The notes below the pieces were generated by a model. It searched no databases, was not told the origin of the DNA, and saw nothing but the letters and a program-made list of their open reading frames with translations. From contig JBDTTU010000041.1 in the NCBI GenBank assembly GCA_039930465.1, forward strand, positions 1 to 36,419: 36,419 nucleotides of DNA. The letters are read 5' to 3'. Source of the DNA: LMDS01 sp039930465. GTDB taxonomy: Bacteria > Pseudomonadota > Gammaproteobacteria > Burkholderiales > Burkholderiaceae_C. Of the stretch, positions 1-7,536 are shown one piece after another; the first letter of the stretch is position 1; every line of letters starts with the position of its first letter. The position numbers and the translations under genes are program-made.

Positions 1-485
1 CGCTGAAGCGCTATCCGGTCATCAACGCCTCGGTCGACGGCAACGACATCGTCTACCACGGCTACTTCGACATCGGCATCGCGGTCGGCTCGCCGCGCGG
101 CCTGGTCGTGCCGATCTTGCGCAACGCCGACCAGATGAGTTTTGCCGACATCGAGAAGAAGATTTCCGAGTACGGCAAGAAAGCCGGCGAAGGCAAGCTC
201 TCTCTTGACGACCTGACCGGCGGCACCTTCTCGATCAGCAACGGTGGCACCTTCGGCTCGATGCTGTCCACGCCGATCATCAACCCGCCGCAGTCGGCGA
301 TCCTCGGTGTGCATGCCACCAAGGACCGTGCGGTCGTTGAAAACGGCCAGATCGTGGTGCGCCCGATGAACTACCTCGCGATGTCGTATGACCACCGCAT
401 CATCGACGGCCGCGAAGCCGTGCTCGGCCTGGTGGCCATGAAAGAAGCGCTGGAAGATCCGGCGCGTCTGCTGTTCGACATCTGA
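1..485 (+). CDS. sucB: Dihydrolipoyllysine succinyltransferase, E2 of 2-oxoglutarate dehydrogenase (3' end only)
   Basis: This is the C-terminal part of the E2 acyltransferase that moves the succinyl group from lipoamide to CoA in the cytoplasmic 2-oxoglutarate dehydrogenase complex of the TCA cycle. The gene enters from the left edge with codons in phase from position 3, so lipoyl and E3-binding domains are outside the window. The visible catalytic domain contains the GTFSISNGGTFGSM stretch and the DHRIIDG motif (DHRxxDG), whose His and Asp are the catalytic pair of CoA-dependent acyltransferases, close to the C-terminus LLFDI. The lipoamide dehydrogenase gene starts 11 bp downstream, the usual odhB-odhL arrangement in Burkholderiales. 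A pyruvate dehydrogenase E2 is the main alternative. The TSPIINPP-type end and the zapE neighbourhood favour SucB. Confidence 0.93.
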   Translation, partial: LKRYPVINASVDGNDIVYHGYFDIGIAVGSPRGLVVPILRNADQMSFADIEKKISEYGKKAGEGKLSLDDLTGGTFSISNGGTFGSMLSTPIINPPQSAILGVHATKDRAVVENGQIVVRPMNYLAMSYDHRIIDGREAVLGLVAMKEALEDPARLLFDI

Positions 486-496
486 AGGACTGACCC

Positions 497-1924
497 GTGA
501 GCAAAGCATTTGACGTCGTCGTGATCGGCGGCGGCCCCGGCGGATACATCGCGGCCATCCGCGCAGCGCAGCTCGGGTTCAATACCGCCTGCATCGACGA
601 GTGGAAAAACGAGAAGGGCGGCCCGGCGCCGGGCGGCACCTGCACGAATGTGGGCTGCATTCCTTCGAAGGCGCTGCTGCAGTCGAGCGAAAACTTCGAG
701 CAGGCCGGGCACCACTTCGCCGACCACGGCATCGGCCTCACGAACCTGACGATGGACGTGAGCAAGATGCTCGGTCGCAAGAACACCGTCGTGAAGCAGA
801 ACAACGACGGCATCCTGTACCTGTTCAAGAAAAACAAGGTCACGTTTTTCCACGGCCGCGGCTCGTTCGTGAAGGCGGCTGATGGTGCAGTTGAAGTCGC
901 TGTCGCCGGTGACAAGCCCGAGACGCTGGTTGCCAAGCATGTGATCGTTGCCACCGGCTCGAACCCGCGGGCCTTGCCGGGCGCGGCTTTTGACGAAGAG
1001 AACATCCTGTCGAACGACGGTGCGTTGCGCATTCCCGCGGTTCCGAAGACGCTGGGCGTGATCGGCTCGGGTGTGATCGGCCTCGAGATGGGCTCGGTCT
1101 GGCGCCGCCTGGGCTCGGAAGTGACGGTTCTCGAAGCGCTGCCCGTATTCCTCGGCGCGGTCGACGAGCAGATCGCCAAGGAAGCGCTCAAGGCGTTCAC
1201 CAAGCAGGGTTTGAAGATCAGCCTCGGCGTGAAGATCAGCGCCGTGACGTCGAACAAGAAGGGCGTAACCGTCGCCTACGCCGACGCCGCCGGCAAGGAA
1301 CAGAAACTCGAATGCGAGAAGCTGATCGTCTCGATCGGCCGCGTGCCCAACACGATCGGCCTGAATGCCGAAGCGGTCGGCCTGAAGCTCGACGAGCGCG
1401 GGTTCGTCGCGGTCGACGACGACTGCAAGACCAACCTGCCGAACGTGTGGGCAGTGGGCGACGTGGTGCGCGGCCCGATGCTCGCGCACAAGGCCGAAGA
1501 AGAAGGCGTGGCGGTGGCAGAGCGCATTGCCGGCCAGCATGGTCACGTCAACTTCAACACCGTGCCCTGGGTGATCTACACCTCGCCCGAGATCGCCTGG
1601 GTCGGCCAGACCGAACAGCAGCTCAAGGCCGCAGGCCGCGCCTACAAAGCTGGCACCTTTCCGTTCATGGCCAACGGCCGTGCGCGGGCACTGGGCGACA
1701 CGACCGGCATGGTGAAGTACCTGGCCGACGCGAAGACCGACGAAATTCTCGGTGTGCACATCTTCGGGCCGATGGCCTCGGAGCTGATCGCCGAGTCGGT
1801 GGTGGCGATGGAGTTCAAGGCCTCTGCCGAAGACATCGCGCGCATCTGCCACGCCCATCCTTCGTTGAGTGAATCGACCAAGGAAGCCGCGCTCGCGGTC
1901 GACAAACGCAGCCTGAATTTCTGA
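497..1924 (+). CDS. lpdA: Dihydrolipoyl dehydrogenase (E3)
   Basis: This FAD flavoprotein reoxidises dihydrolipoamide with NAD+ as the E3 component of 2-oxoacid dehydrogenase complexes. The 475-residue product is normal family length. It opens with an FAD-binding GGGPGG motif (residues 11-16) and has the redox disulfide Cys49/Cys54 in GGTCTNVGCIPSK. A second dinucleotide fold (GSGVIGLEMG) binds NAD, and the C-terminal dimer interface carries the HAHPSLSE segment with the catalytic His-Glu pair. The start is GTG at 497, preceded by GAAGGAC as ribosome-binding site. It is almost certainly co-transcribed with the sucB fragment upstream, and the ATPase gene follows after 19 bp. Confidence 0.97.
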   Translation: MSKAFDVVVIGGGPGGYIAAIRAAQLGFNTACIDEWKNEKGGPAPGGTCTNVGCIPSKALLQSSENFEQAGHHFADHGIGLTNLTMDVSKMLGRKNTVVKQNNDGILYLFKKNKVTFFHGRGSFVKAADGAVEVAVAGDKPETLVAKHVIVATGSNPRALPGAAFDEENILSNDGALRIPAVPKTLGVIGSGVIGLEMGSVWRRLGSEVTVLEALPVFLGAVDEQIAKEALKAFTKQGLKISLGVKISAVTSNKKGVTVAYADAAGKEQKLECEKLIVSIGRVPNTIGLNAEAVGLKLDERGFVAVDDDCKTNLPNVWAVGDVVRGPMLAHKAEEEGVAVAERIAGQHGHVNFNTVPWVIYTSPEIAWVGQTEQQLKAAGRAYKAGTFPFMANGRARALGDTTGMVKYLADAKTDEILGVHIFGPMASELIAESVVAMEFKASAEDIARICHAHPSLSESTKEAALAVDKRSLNF

Positions 1925-1943
1925 TACCGCGGCCGGCTGCACC

Positions 1944-3041
1944 GTGGCGGTCCGCGAACTCTACGAACGCACACTGGCCGAGCGCGGCTTTGAGGCCGAC
2001 GCGGCCCAGCTGCGTGCGGTCGACTCGCTCGAACGCTGCGAGAACGAGTGGGCCGACTACAAGGCGCGGCGCAGCAATGCGCTGACCAAGCTCATCGCGC
2101 GCCCGCCGATTCCGCGCGGCGTGTACATGTATGGCGGGGTGGGGCGCGGCAAGAGCTTTCTGATGGACTGCTTCTTCAACGCCGTGCCGTTGCAGCGCAA
2201 GACCCGTCTGCACTTCCACGAGTTCATGCGCGAGGTGCACCGCGAGCTGGCCGAACTGCACGGCACGGTGAACCCGCTGCAGGAACTCGCCAAGCGCATG
2301 GCACGGCGCTACCGGCTGATCTGTTTCGACGAGTTTCATGTGTCCGACGTGACCGACGCGATGATCCTGCACCGCTTGCTCGAAGCGCTGTTCGAGAGCC
2401 GCGTCAGCATCATCACGACCTCGAACTTCAAACCCGACGACCTGTACCCGAATGGCCTGCACCGCGACCGTATCCTGCCGGCGATCGAGCTGCTGAAGAC
2501 CAAGCTCGAAGTGATCAACGTCGACAACGGCACCGACTACCGCCAGCTGACGCTTGAGCAGGTCGGCCTGTACCACACGCCGCTTGGTGCGGCCGCCGAT
2601 GCCGCCATGACCGATGCTTTCGAGCGCCTGGCCGAAGCCAAGGACGAAAGCCCATTGCTGCACATCGAGCACCGCGAGTTGCGCTCGCGTCGGCGCGCCG
2701 GCGGCGTGGTGTGGTTCGACTTCAAGGAACTGTGTGGCGGGCCGCGTTCGCAGAACGACTACCTGGAGCTGGCCACGCAGTTCCATACGCTGCTGTTGTC
2801 GGGTGTTCCGCAGATGTCGCCGCGTAACGCCTCGGAGGCGCGGCGTTTCACCTGGCTGGTCGACGTGCTCTACGACCGGCGCGTGAAGCTGATTCTTTCC
2901 GCCGAGTGCGAACCCGAACTGCTTTACACCGAAGGGCCTCTCGCGCACGAATTTCCGCGCACCGTCTCGCGCCTGCGCGAAATGCAGTCGGCCGCGTTTC
3001 TTGCGCTGGCGCGGCGTGATGTGGACACTTCGCTCACATGA
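1944..3041 (+). CDS. zapE: ZapE/AFG1-type AAA+ ATPase (cell-division protein)
   Basis: This is a cytoplasmic AFG1-family ATPase. In E. coli the homologue ZapE binds FtsZ and is needed for division under stress; mitochondrial AFG1/LACE1 works in membrane-protein quality control. The 365-residue protein has Walker A GGVGRGKS at residues 64-71 and Walker B LICFDE at 125-130, followed by a TTSN sensor-like segment. The family signature HFHEFM lies between the two Walker motifs. The start is GTG at 1944, 19 bp after lpdA, without a strong Shine-Dalgarno, so expression may depend on read-through from lpdA. Its stop overlaps the ATG of the next gene (ATGA). The link to sucB-lpdA is common in Burkholderiales. 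The role in division is inferred from family membership. Confidence 0.92.
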   Translation: MAVRELYERTLAERGFEADAAQLRAVDSLERCENEWADYKARRSNALTKLIARPPIPRGVYMYGGVGRGKSFLMDCFFNAVPLQRKTRLHFHEFMREVHRELAELHGTVNPLQELAKRMARRYRLICFDEFHVSDVTDAMILHRLLEALFESRVSIITTSNFKPDDLYPNGLHRDRILPAIELLKTKLEVINVDNGTDYRQLTLEQVGLYHTPLGAAADAAMTDAFERLAEAKDESPLLHIEHRELRSRRRAGGVVWFDFKELCGGPRSQNDYLELATQFHTLLLSGVPQMSPRNASEARRFTWLVDVLYDRRVKLILSAECEPELLYTEGPLAHEFPRTVSRLREMQSAAFLALARRDVDTSLT

Positions 3042-3628
3042 ACGAGGCGGCTTTGCGCTCAATGCTGGCGGCGGTGTTGATGTGTGCCAGTGCAAACCTG
3101 GTGGCCGAAGGGGTCGGCACCGAGGCCCAGGAGCGGGCCCGCATCACCTCCGAACGCGCCACCGCGCGATCGGCTTTCAGTTCACGCGAACTTCATTGCC
3201 AGAACAGTTTTGTGGTCACGCCCTGTGTGGAGAAAGCGCGCCGTGATTTACGTGAAGTGCTGCTGCGTCTGCGCCGCCAGGAAGCCATGATTGACGAGAT
3301 GCAGCGGCGCGAGCGCGCCGCGCAGCGCCTGGAGGTGATCCGCAACCGGCCCACACCGGCCGAGCCGCCAGCGAGCCAGGCCGCGGCTCGGGAATCGCGC
3401 AGCGCGGCGCACGATGCGCCTCGGGTTCGGGCTCACGAAGCGCCGGCGCCCAAACTGTCGGCTCAGGAACGGCAACACGCAGAAACGCTCAACGAGCAGA
3501 AGTTCGAAGCGGCTTCGCAGGCGGCTGGCGCGCGCCGTGCCGCGATCGAGCGGCGCAACGCAGAGCGTGCAGCCGGTGGCAAGGGTGCCGCACCTTTGCC
3601 TGTGCCTCAGGGTGCGTCGGCGCCCTGA
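3038..3628 (+). CDS. Small exported protein of unknown function, coupled to zapE
   Basis: I do not recognise a named family. The 196-residue product begins with a weak signal-like segment (residues about 5-23, ending SANLVAEG). Next comes a short conserved-looking part with two cysteines (HCQNSFVVTPC, a possible disulfide if exported), then an Arg/Glu/Ala-rich stretch that looks helical or coiled-coil, and a Pro/Ala-rich tail. The ATG overlaps the zapE stop as ATGA, so translation is probably coupled. It converges on the PP2C gene, and the stop codon lies in a hairpin shared with that gene. Composition matches its neighbours, so there is no sign of recent transfer. A periplasmic location is an inference from the N-terminus only. 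Confidence 0.75.
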   Translation: MNEAALRSMLAAVLMCASANLVAEGVGTEAQERARITSERATARSAFSSRELHCQNSFVVTPCVEKARRDLREVLLRLRRQEAMIDEMQRRERAAQRLEVIRNRPTPAEPPASQAAARESRSAAHDAPRVRAHEAPAPKLSAQERQHAETLNEQKFEAASQAAGARRAAIERRNAERAAGGKGAAPLPVPQGASAP

Positions 3629-3644
3629 ACCGCCGCAGGTTCAG
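3625..3644. terminator. Shared hairpin between convergent genes
   Basis: CTGAACC (3625-3631) pairs perfectly with GGTTCAG (3638-3644) across a 6-nt loop. The left arm contains the TGA stop of the plus-strand exported-protein gene. The right arm contains the TCA that is the stop of the minus-strand PP2C gene. There is no T-run on either side, so it is not a textbook intrinsic terminator. It may protect 3' ends or slow polymerase from both directions. Confidence 0.45.
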
Positions 3645-4408
3645 TCGATCTGCTCGACCCTGACCAAGGCCAGCGAGAGGTTATCGCCAGCGCCCCGGGC
3701 GCGCTGGCGCGCCTTGGTCACCAGCATTTCACTCGCTTCTCGCGGCGGCAGGGCGTGCACGATCGCGCCGATTTCGCGTGGCGTGAAGTAGTGCCACAGG
3801 CCGTCGCTGCAGGCCAATACGCAGTCGCCAAGCTCAAGCCGATCGATGCGGTTGTGGGCCAGAGGCGGGTCTTGATGCGTGCCCAGACAGCCCGTCAGCA
3901 GATTCGACTGCGGGTGCACGTTGGCTTCGTCTTCGGTGATCGAACCTTCGTCAACCAGGCGTTGCACGTAGGAATGGTCGATGCTGCGGCTGACCATCTC
4001 GGCACCGCGAAAGTGGTAGATGCGCGAGTCGCCAGCATGCACGATGTCACATTCGCGCGAAGGGCTCACCAGGAAGGCGGCGACGGTGCTGTGCGGTTCT
4101 TCTTCGGCGGTGATCGCGGTCAGCTTGATCATCAGGTGCGATTCGAGCACCAGCTGCTTCAGCGTTTCGGCGGCGTCGTCGCGGCTCGGTGCGTAGCGCT
4201 CGAACAGTTGGTGGGCTGTCAGCAGCACCTGGTCGGCGGCCTTGCGGCCACCGCTCTTGCCACCCATGCCGTCGGCCAGTACCGCGAGCAGGCAACCGGG
4301 GGTACGGTCGTGCGCGATGATCTCAACTTGATCCTGCTGGTAAGCGCGGTCGCCGCGATGCAGGCCCGTGGTGGCTGAAAGACGGTAACCGAGGGTGGCT
4401 GTACTCAT
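3641..4408 (-). CDS. PP2C-family serine/threonine phosphatase
   Basis: This is a cytosolic metal-dependent protein phosphatase (PPM/PP2C fold) removing phosphate from Ser/Thr residues. The 255-residue protein is a stand-alone catalytic domain. It has an early metal-site Asp (Asp26 in QQDQ), the ADGMGG motif at 45-50 with the two-metal Asp46, an AGDSR motif, SDGLW, and the C-terminal GDN metal ligand. No membrane segment or sensor domain is visible. It resembles the Stp/PrpC class that opposes Hanks-type kinases or acts in type VI secretion regulation, but no kinase or secretion gene lies nearby, so the substrate is unknown. It is divergent from the DUF465-helicase pair. A TATAGT on its strand (4417-4422) lies only 8 bp before its ATG, which would give a nearly leaderless mRNA. 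Confidence 0.9.
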   Translation of the reverse strand: MSTATLGYRLSATTGLHRGDRAYQQDQVEIIAHDRTPGCLLAVLADGMGGKSGGRKAADQVLLTAHQLFERYAPSRDDAAETLKQLVLESHLMIKLTAITAEEEPHSTVAAFLVSPSRECDIVHAGDSRIYHFRGAEMVSRSIDHSYVQRLVDEGSITEDEANVHPQSNLLTGCLGTHQDPPLAHNRIDRLELGDCVLACSDGLWHYFTPREIGAIVHALPPREASEMLVTKARQRARGAGDNLSLALVRVEQID

Positions 4409-4416
4409 GGTCGAAA

Positions 4417-4424
4417 ACTATAAT
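4417..4424. promoter_or_regulatory. Overlapping divergent -10 elements
   Basis: The plus strand reads TATAAT at 4419-4424, a perfect -10 placed about 50 bp before the DUF465 start. The minus strand reads TATAGT from 4422 to 4417, just upstream of the PP2C start. No good -35 is seen at 16-18 bp on either side. One symmetrical TATA core may therefore serve both genes, or only the plus-strand promoter may be real. Confidence 0.5.
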
Positions 4425-4474
4425 CTGTCTGCATTCCTGCAAGGCACTGAAAACCGCTCATAAGTCGCGCGTCG

Positions 4475-4678
4475 ATGGATATCAACCTGCATTCACTGCC
4501 ACGCCGACTCATCGAGTTGCGCATCGAACACGGCGACCTCGACAGCCTGATCGACCAGGCCGCGGTGACGGTTCCCGACGACGAACTCACGGTGCGCCGC
4601 CTGAAGAAGCGGCGCCTGTTGCTGCGTGACCAGATCGCGCGGCTCGAAGCGGAGCTCGACCCGCCAGAACCCGCGTGA
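4475..4678 (+). CDS. DUF465 (YdcH-family) small protein
   Basis: The 67-residue protein matches the YdcH/DUF465 pattern: an N-terminal helix with the R-L-E-L-x-x-EHGDLDxLID type sequence, then DDELTVRRLKKRRLLLRD, the conserved LKKxRLxLKD-like core, and a C-terminal helix. These proteins form short antiparallel coiled coils; no biochemical role is established. It is the first gene after the promoter-like TATAAT at 4419. Its stop overlaps the GTG start of the helicase gene (GTGA at 4675-4678), so the two are translated together. SlyX is an alternative name for similar short coiled coils, but the RLKKRRL core fits DUF465 better. Confidence 0.85.
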   Translation: MDINLHSLPRRLIELRIEHGDLDSLIDQAAVTVPDDELTVRRLKKRRLLLRDQIARLEAELDPPEPA

Positions 4679-6651
4679 GCGTGCTCGCCGAGGCGGTGAC
4701 GGCAGCGTTCGGCCGCGGCGGCGCACTCGCGCTGGCCGACGAAGGGCATGTCGAACGCGACGTGCAGTTGCGCATGGCACTCGGTGTGGCACAGGCGATC
4801 GAAGAGCGCAGCGCGCTCGTCGTCGAAGCCGGCACCGGTGTGGGCAAGACCTTCGCTTACCTCGTGCCCACCTTGCTCAGCGGCGCGCGTGCGCTGGTGA
4901 GCACTGCCACCAAGAGCCTGCAGGATCAGCTCTTCCTGCGCGACATTCCGCGGCTGCGCGAAGCCTTGCAATTGCCGGTGACCGTGGCGCTGCTGAAAGG
5001 CCGCGGCAGTTACCTCTGCCTGCACCGCATGAATCAGGCGCGCCAGACGGCCGAGCTGCCCGATCGCTGGGCCGTGCGAACGCTGGCCAAGGTGGAACGC
5101 TGGTCACACTCCACCGTCAGCGGTGACCTGGCCGAACTCGAAGGGCTGGACGAACGCAGCAGCGTGATCCCGCTCGTCACTTCGTCGCGTGAGAACTGCC
5201 TGGGCGCGGAATGCTCCGAATTCCGCCAGTGTCACGTGGTCAAGGCGCGGCGCGAAGCAATGGTGGCCGACGTGGTCGTTGTCAACCACCACCTGTTCTT
5301 CGCCGACATGGCGCTGCGTGACACCGGCGTGGCCGAGCTGCTGCCGAGTGTCGACGTGGCCTTGTTCGACGAAGCGCACCAGCTCACCGAAGCCGGTGTG
5401 CAGTTCCTGGGCACGACGCTGGGCACCGCACAGGTGATCGACTTCGCGCGCGACCTGCTGGGCGCCGGCCTGCAGCAGGCACGCGGCCTCGTCCCTTGGC
5501 AGGAACTCGCCGCTGCGTGTGATCGCACGGCACGTGATCTGCGCATCGCGGCGGCCGGCCCGCTGCGCGATCTGCGCGGCACGCTGAAGTTGCGCTGGAG
5601 CGAACGCTCAGCACGTGAAGAATTCACCCAATCGCTGGCCGCACTGGGCCAGGCCTGTGACGCGGCACACGCCGGGCTCAAGCTCGTGGTCGAGATGTCG
5701 CCCGATTTCGCCAAGCTCGCAGAGCGCAGCGCACAACTGAGCCAGCTCGCCAGCCAGTTCGGCGCCGCGGCCGAGACCGGCAACGTGCGCTGGATCGACG
5801 TCTCGCCGCACCAGGCGCGCCTGGTCGAATCGCCGCTCGACATTCGCGATGCGCTGCGCGAGCAGATGGCGGCGGCGCCCAAAGCTTGGGTCTTCACCTC
5901 AGCCACGCTCGGCGACGACGAACGCCTGTCGTGGTTCACCGAGTCGGCCGGCCTGGGCGACGCGCGCACTTTGCGCCTGGGCAGCCCGTTCGACTACGCA
6001 GCCCACGCCCGGCTCTACGTTCCGCGCGCGTTTCCCAAGCCGAACGAACCCGCACACCCGGGCGCCGTGGCCGTGCTCGCCGCACGCTGCGCGCGGGTAC
6101 TCGGCGGCCGCACTTTTGTGCTCACGACCACCTTGCGCGCCTTGCAGACCATCGGTGATGCGCTGCGCGCCGAGTTCGAGAGTCAGGGTGATTCGATCCA
6201 GGTGCTGATGCAGGGACAGATCCCGAAGCGCCAGCTGATGCAGCAGTTTCTGGCCCAGCCGCGCTCGGTACTGGTCGGCTCGCAAACTTTCTGGGAAGGG
6301 ATCGACGTGCCGGGCGACGCGCTGCAGTGTGTGCTGATCGACAAGCTGCCGTTCCCGCCGCCCAACGACCCGCTCGTGGAAGCGCGCGTCAAGCGGCTCG
6401 AAGAAGAGGGCCGCAACCCGTTTGCAGACTATTTCGTGGCCGAGGCCGCGGTGTCGCTGAAGCAGGGCGCCGGCCGGCTGATTCGCAGTGAAACCGACCG
6501 TGGCCTGCTGGTCGTGTGCGACCCGCGCATGGCCGGCATGAACTACGGCAAGCGTTTGCGCGAGGCCTTGCCGCCGATGGCGCTGGTCACTACCGAGGCG
6601 CAGGCTCTGGAATGGCTGTCGTTGCTGTCGGCCGAAGCGTTGCCGTATTGA
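4675..6651 (+). CDS. yoaA: XPD/DinG-family ATP-dependent DNA helicase, YoaA-like
   Basis: This is a superfamily 2 5'-3' DNA helicase of the XPD/DinG group that unwinds DNA in damage repair. The 658-residue protein has Walker A EAGTGVGKT at 51-59 and DEAH at 232-235. Between them are four cysteines (115, 175, 180, 186) spaced as the 4Fe-4S ligands of XPD helicases. Motif VI appears as QGAGRLIRSETDRG near the C-terminus. Length and the GAGRLIR form fit YoaA (about 640 residues), the partner of the HolC clamp-loader subunit in E. coli, better than DinG (about 716). The start is GTG, fused to the stop of the upstream gene. It converges on bamD 15 bp away. Confidence 0.88.
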   Translation: MSVLAEAVTAAFGRGGALALADEGHVERDVQLRMALGVAQAIEERSALVVEAGTGVGKTFAYLVPTLLSGARALVSTATKSLQDQLFLRDIPRLREALQLPVTVALLKGRGSYLCLHRMNQARQTAELPDRWAVRTLAKVERWSHSTVSGDLAELEGLDERSSVIPLVTSSRENCLGAECSEFRQCHVVKARREAMVADVVVVNHHLFFADMALRDTGVAELLPSVDVALFDEAHQLTEAGVQFLGTTLGTAQVIDFARDLLGAGLQQARGLVPWQELAAACDRTARDLRIAAAGPLRDLRGTLKLRWSERSAREEFTQSLAALGQACDAAHAGLKLVVEMSPDFAKLAERSAQLSQLASQFGAAAETGNVRWIDVSPHQARLVESPLDIRDALREQMAAAPKAWVFTSATLGDDERLSWFTESAGLGDARTLRLGSPFDYAAHARLYVPRAFPKPNEPAHPGAVAVLAARCARVLGGRTFVLTTTLRALQTIGDALRAEFESQGDSIQVLMQGQIPKRQLMQQFLAQPRSVLVGSQTFWEGIDVPGDALQCVLIDKLPFPPPNDPLVEARVKRLEEEGRNPFADYFVAEAAVSLKQGAGRLIRSETDRGLLVVCDPRMAGMNYGKRLREALPPMALVTTEAQALEWLSLLSAEALPY

Positions 6652-6666
6652 TCGGCGGCACGGTTC

Positions 6667-7479
6667 TCACCAAAGCTGCCACCAGGAACGTTTTTGCGCG
6701 CCACCAATACCGTCGGTGTGCAAGGTGGTGTTCGGAAAGCTCTTGCGCAAAACGCGGTCGGCGTCGTCGCGCAGCTCGTTCAAGCCGAGGCGGTCGTAGC
6801 TCTGAACCATGATGTAGAGCGCTTCCTGCGCAGCCGGCGATTGCTGGTATTCGGTAACGACCTGCTGCGCGCGGTTGACGGCGGCCACGTAAGCACCGCG
6901 GCGATAGTAATAACGCGCCACGTGCACTTCGTAGGCCGCCAGCGAGTTGACGATGTAGTTCATGCGCGTGCGCGAATCGTCGGTGTAGATCGACGTCGGG
7001 AACTGGTCGACGAGCTGCTTGAACGACTGGTAGGAATCGCGCGCGGCCTGCTGGTCACGTTCCGACAACTCCTGCCGTGCCAGGTTGCCGAAGAGGCCGA
7101 GGTTGTCGTTGAAGTTGACCAGGCCCTGCAGGTACAGCGCGTAGTCGAGCACCGGGCTGGTCGGGTGCAGCTTGATGAAACGTTCGAGCACCGACAGCGC
7201 TTGGGGCTTGTCGGAATTCTTGTAGAGCATGTAGGCGCGTTCGATTTGCGCTTGCTGGGCCAGCGCCGTGCCCGAGGCGCGGCCTTCGAGGCGTTCGTAG
7301 AGTTTGCCGGCGCGCTCGTAGTTGCCGATAGACGCTTCTTCCTTGGCCTCGGCATACAATTTCTCGGCGCTCCACTGCGCTTCGGCGTCTTTCGGCGCCG
7401 TGCCGCAACCCGCGAGCAAGGCCAGCATCAACGCCATCATGGCGATCACGGGCCGACGCAGCACACTCAACTCATTCAT
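6667..7479 (-). CDS. bamD: Outer-membrane assembly lipoprotein BamD
   Basis: BamD is the essential lipoprotein of the BAM complex that inserts beta-barrel proteins into the outer membrane. The 270-residue product starts at the ATG (complement of 7477-7479) and has a lipoprotein signal with lipobox LLAGC, lipidated at Cys25. The rest is five TPR-like helical repeats, starting at SAEKLYAEAKEEASIGNYERA, with the conserved RYYYRRG segment. The reading frame stays open far upstream, but the lipobox placement fixes this start. A minus-strand TATAAT (7531-7536) about 52 bp before the ATG is a plausible -10, and it overlaps the rluD start codon on the other strand. BamB is encoded about 11 kb away in the same window. 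Confidence 0.95.
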   Translation of the reverse strand: MNELSVLRRPVIAMMALMLALLAGCGTAPKDAEAQWSAEKLYAEAKEEASIGNYERAGKLYERLEGRASGTALAQQAQIERAYMLYKNSDKPQALSVLERFIKLHPTSPVLDYALYLQGLVNFNDNLGLFGNLARQELSERDQQAARDSYQSFKQLVDQFPTSIYTDDSRTRMNYIVNSLAAYEVHVARYYYRRGAYVAAVNRAQQVVTEYQQSPAAQEALYIMVQSYDRLGLNELRDDADRVLRKSFPNTTLHTDGIGGAQKRSWWQLW

Positions 7480-7530
7480 GGGCCTGGAGCCAGCGCGAGG
7501 CCGCGCTGTCCTGTCTGAAAACGAAGCGCG

Positions 7531-7536
7531 ATTATA
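7531..7536 (-). promoter_or_regulatory. Candidate -10 of bamD
   Basis: The minus strand reads TATAAT, giving a 5' leader of roughly 45 nt for bamD. No convincing -35 is seen at 16-18 bp. The element overlaps the first base of the assigned rluD start codon. Confidence 0.45.

Noticed and set aside
371..1942. A 523-codon open frame antisense to lpdA
   Set aside because: It is His/Arg/Val-rich without motifs and lies wholly across a clear lpdA on the other strand.
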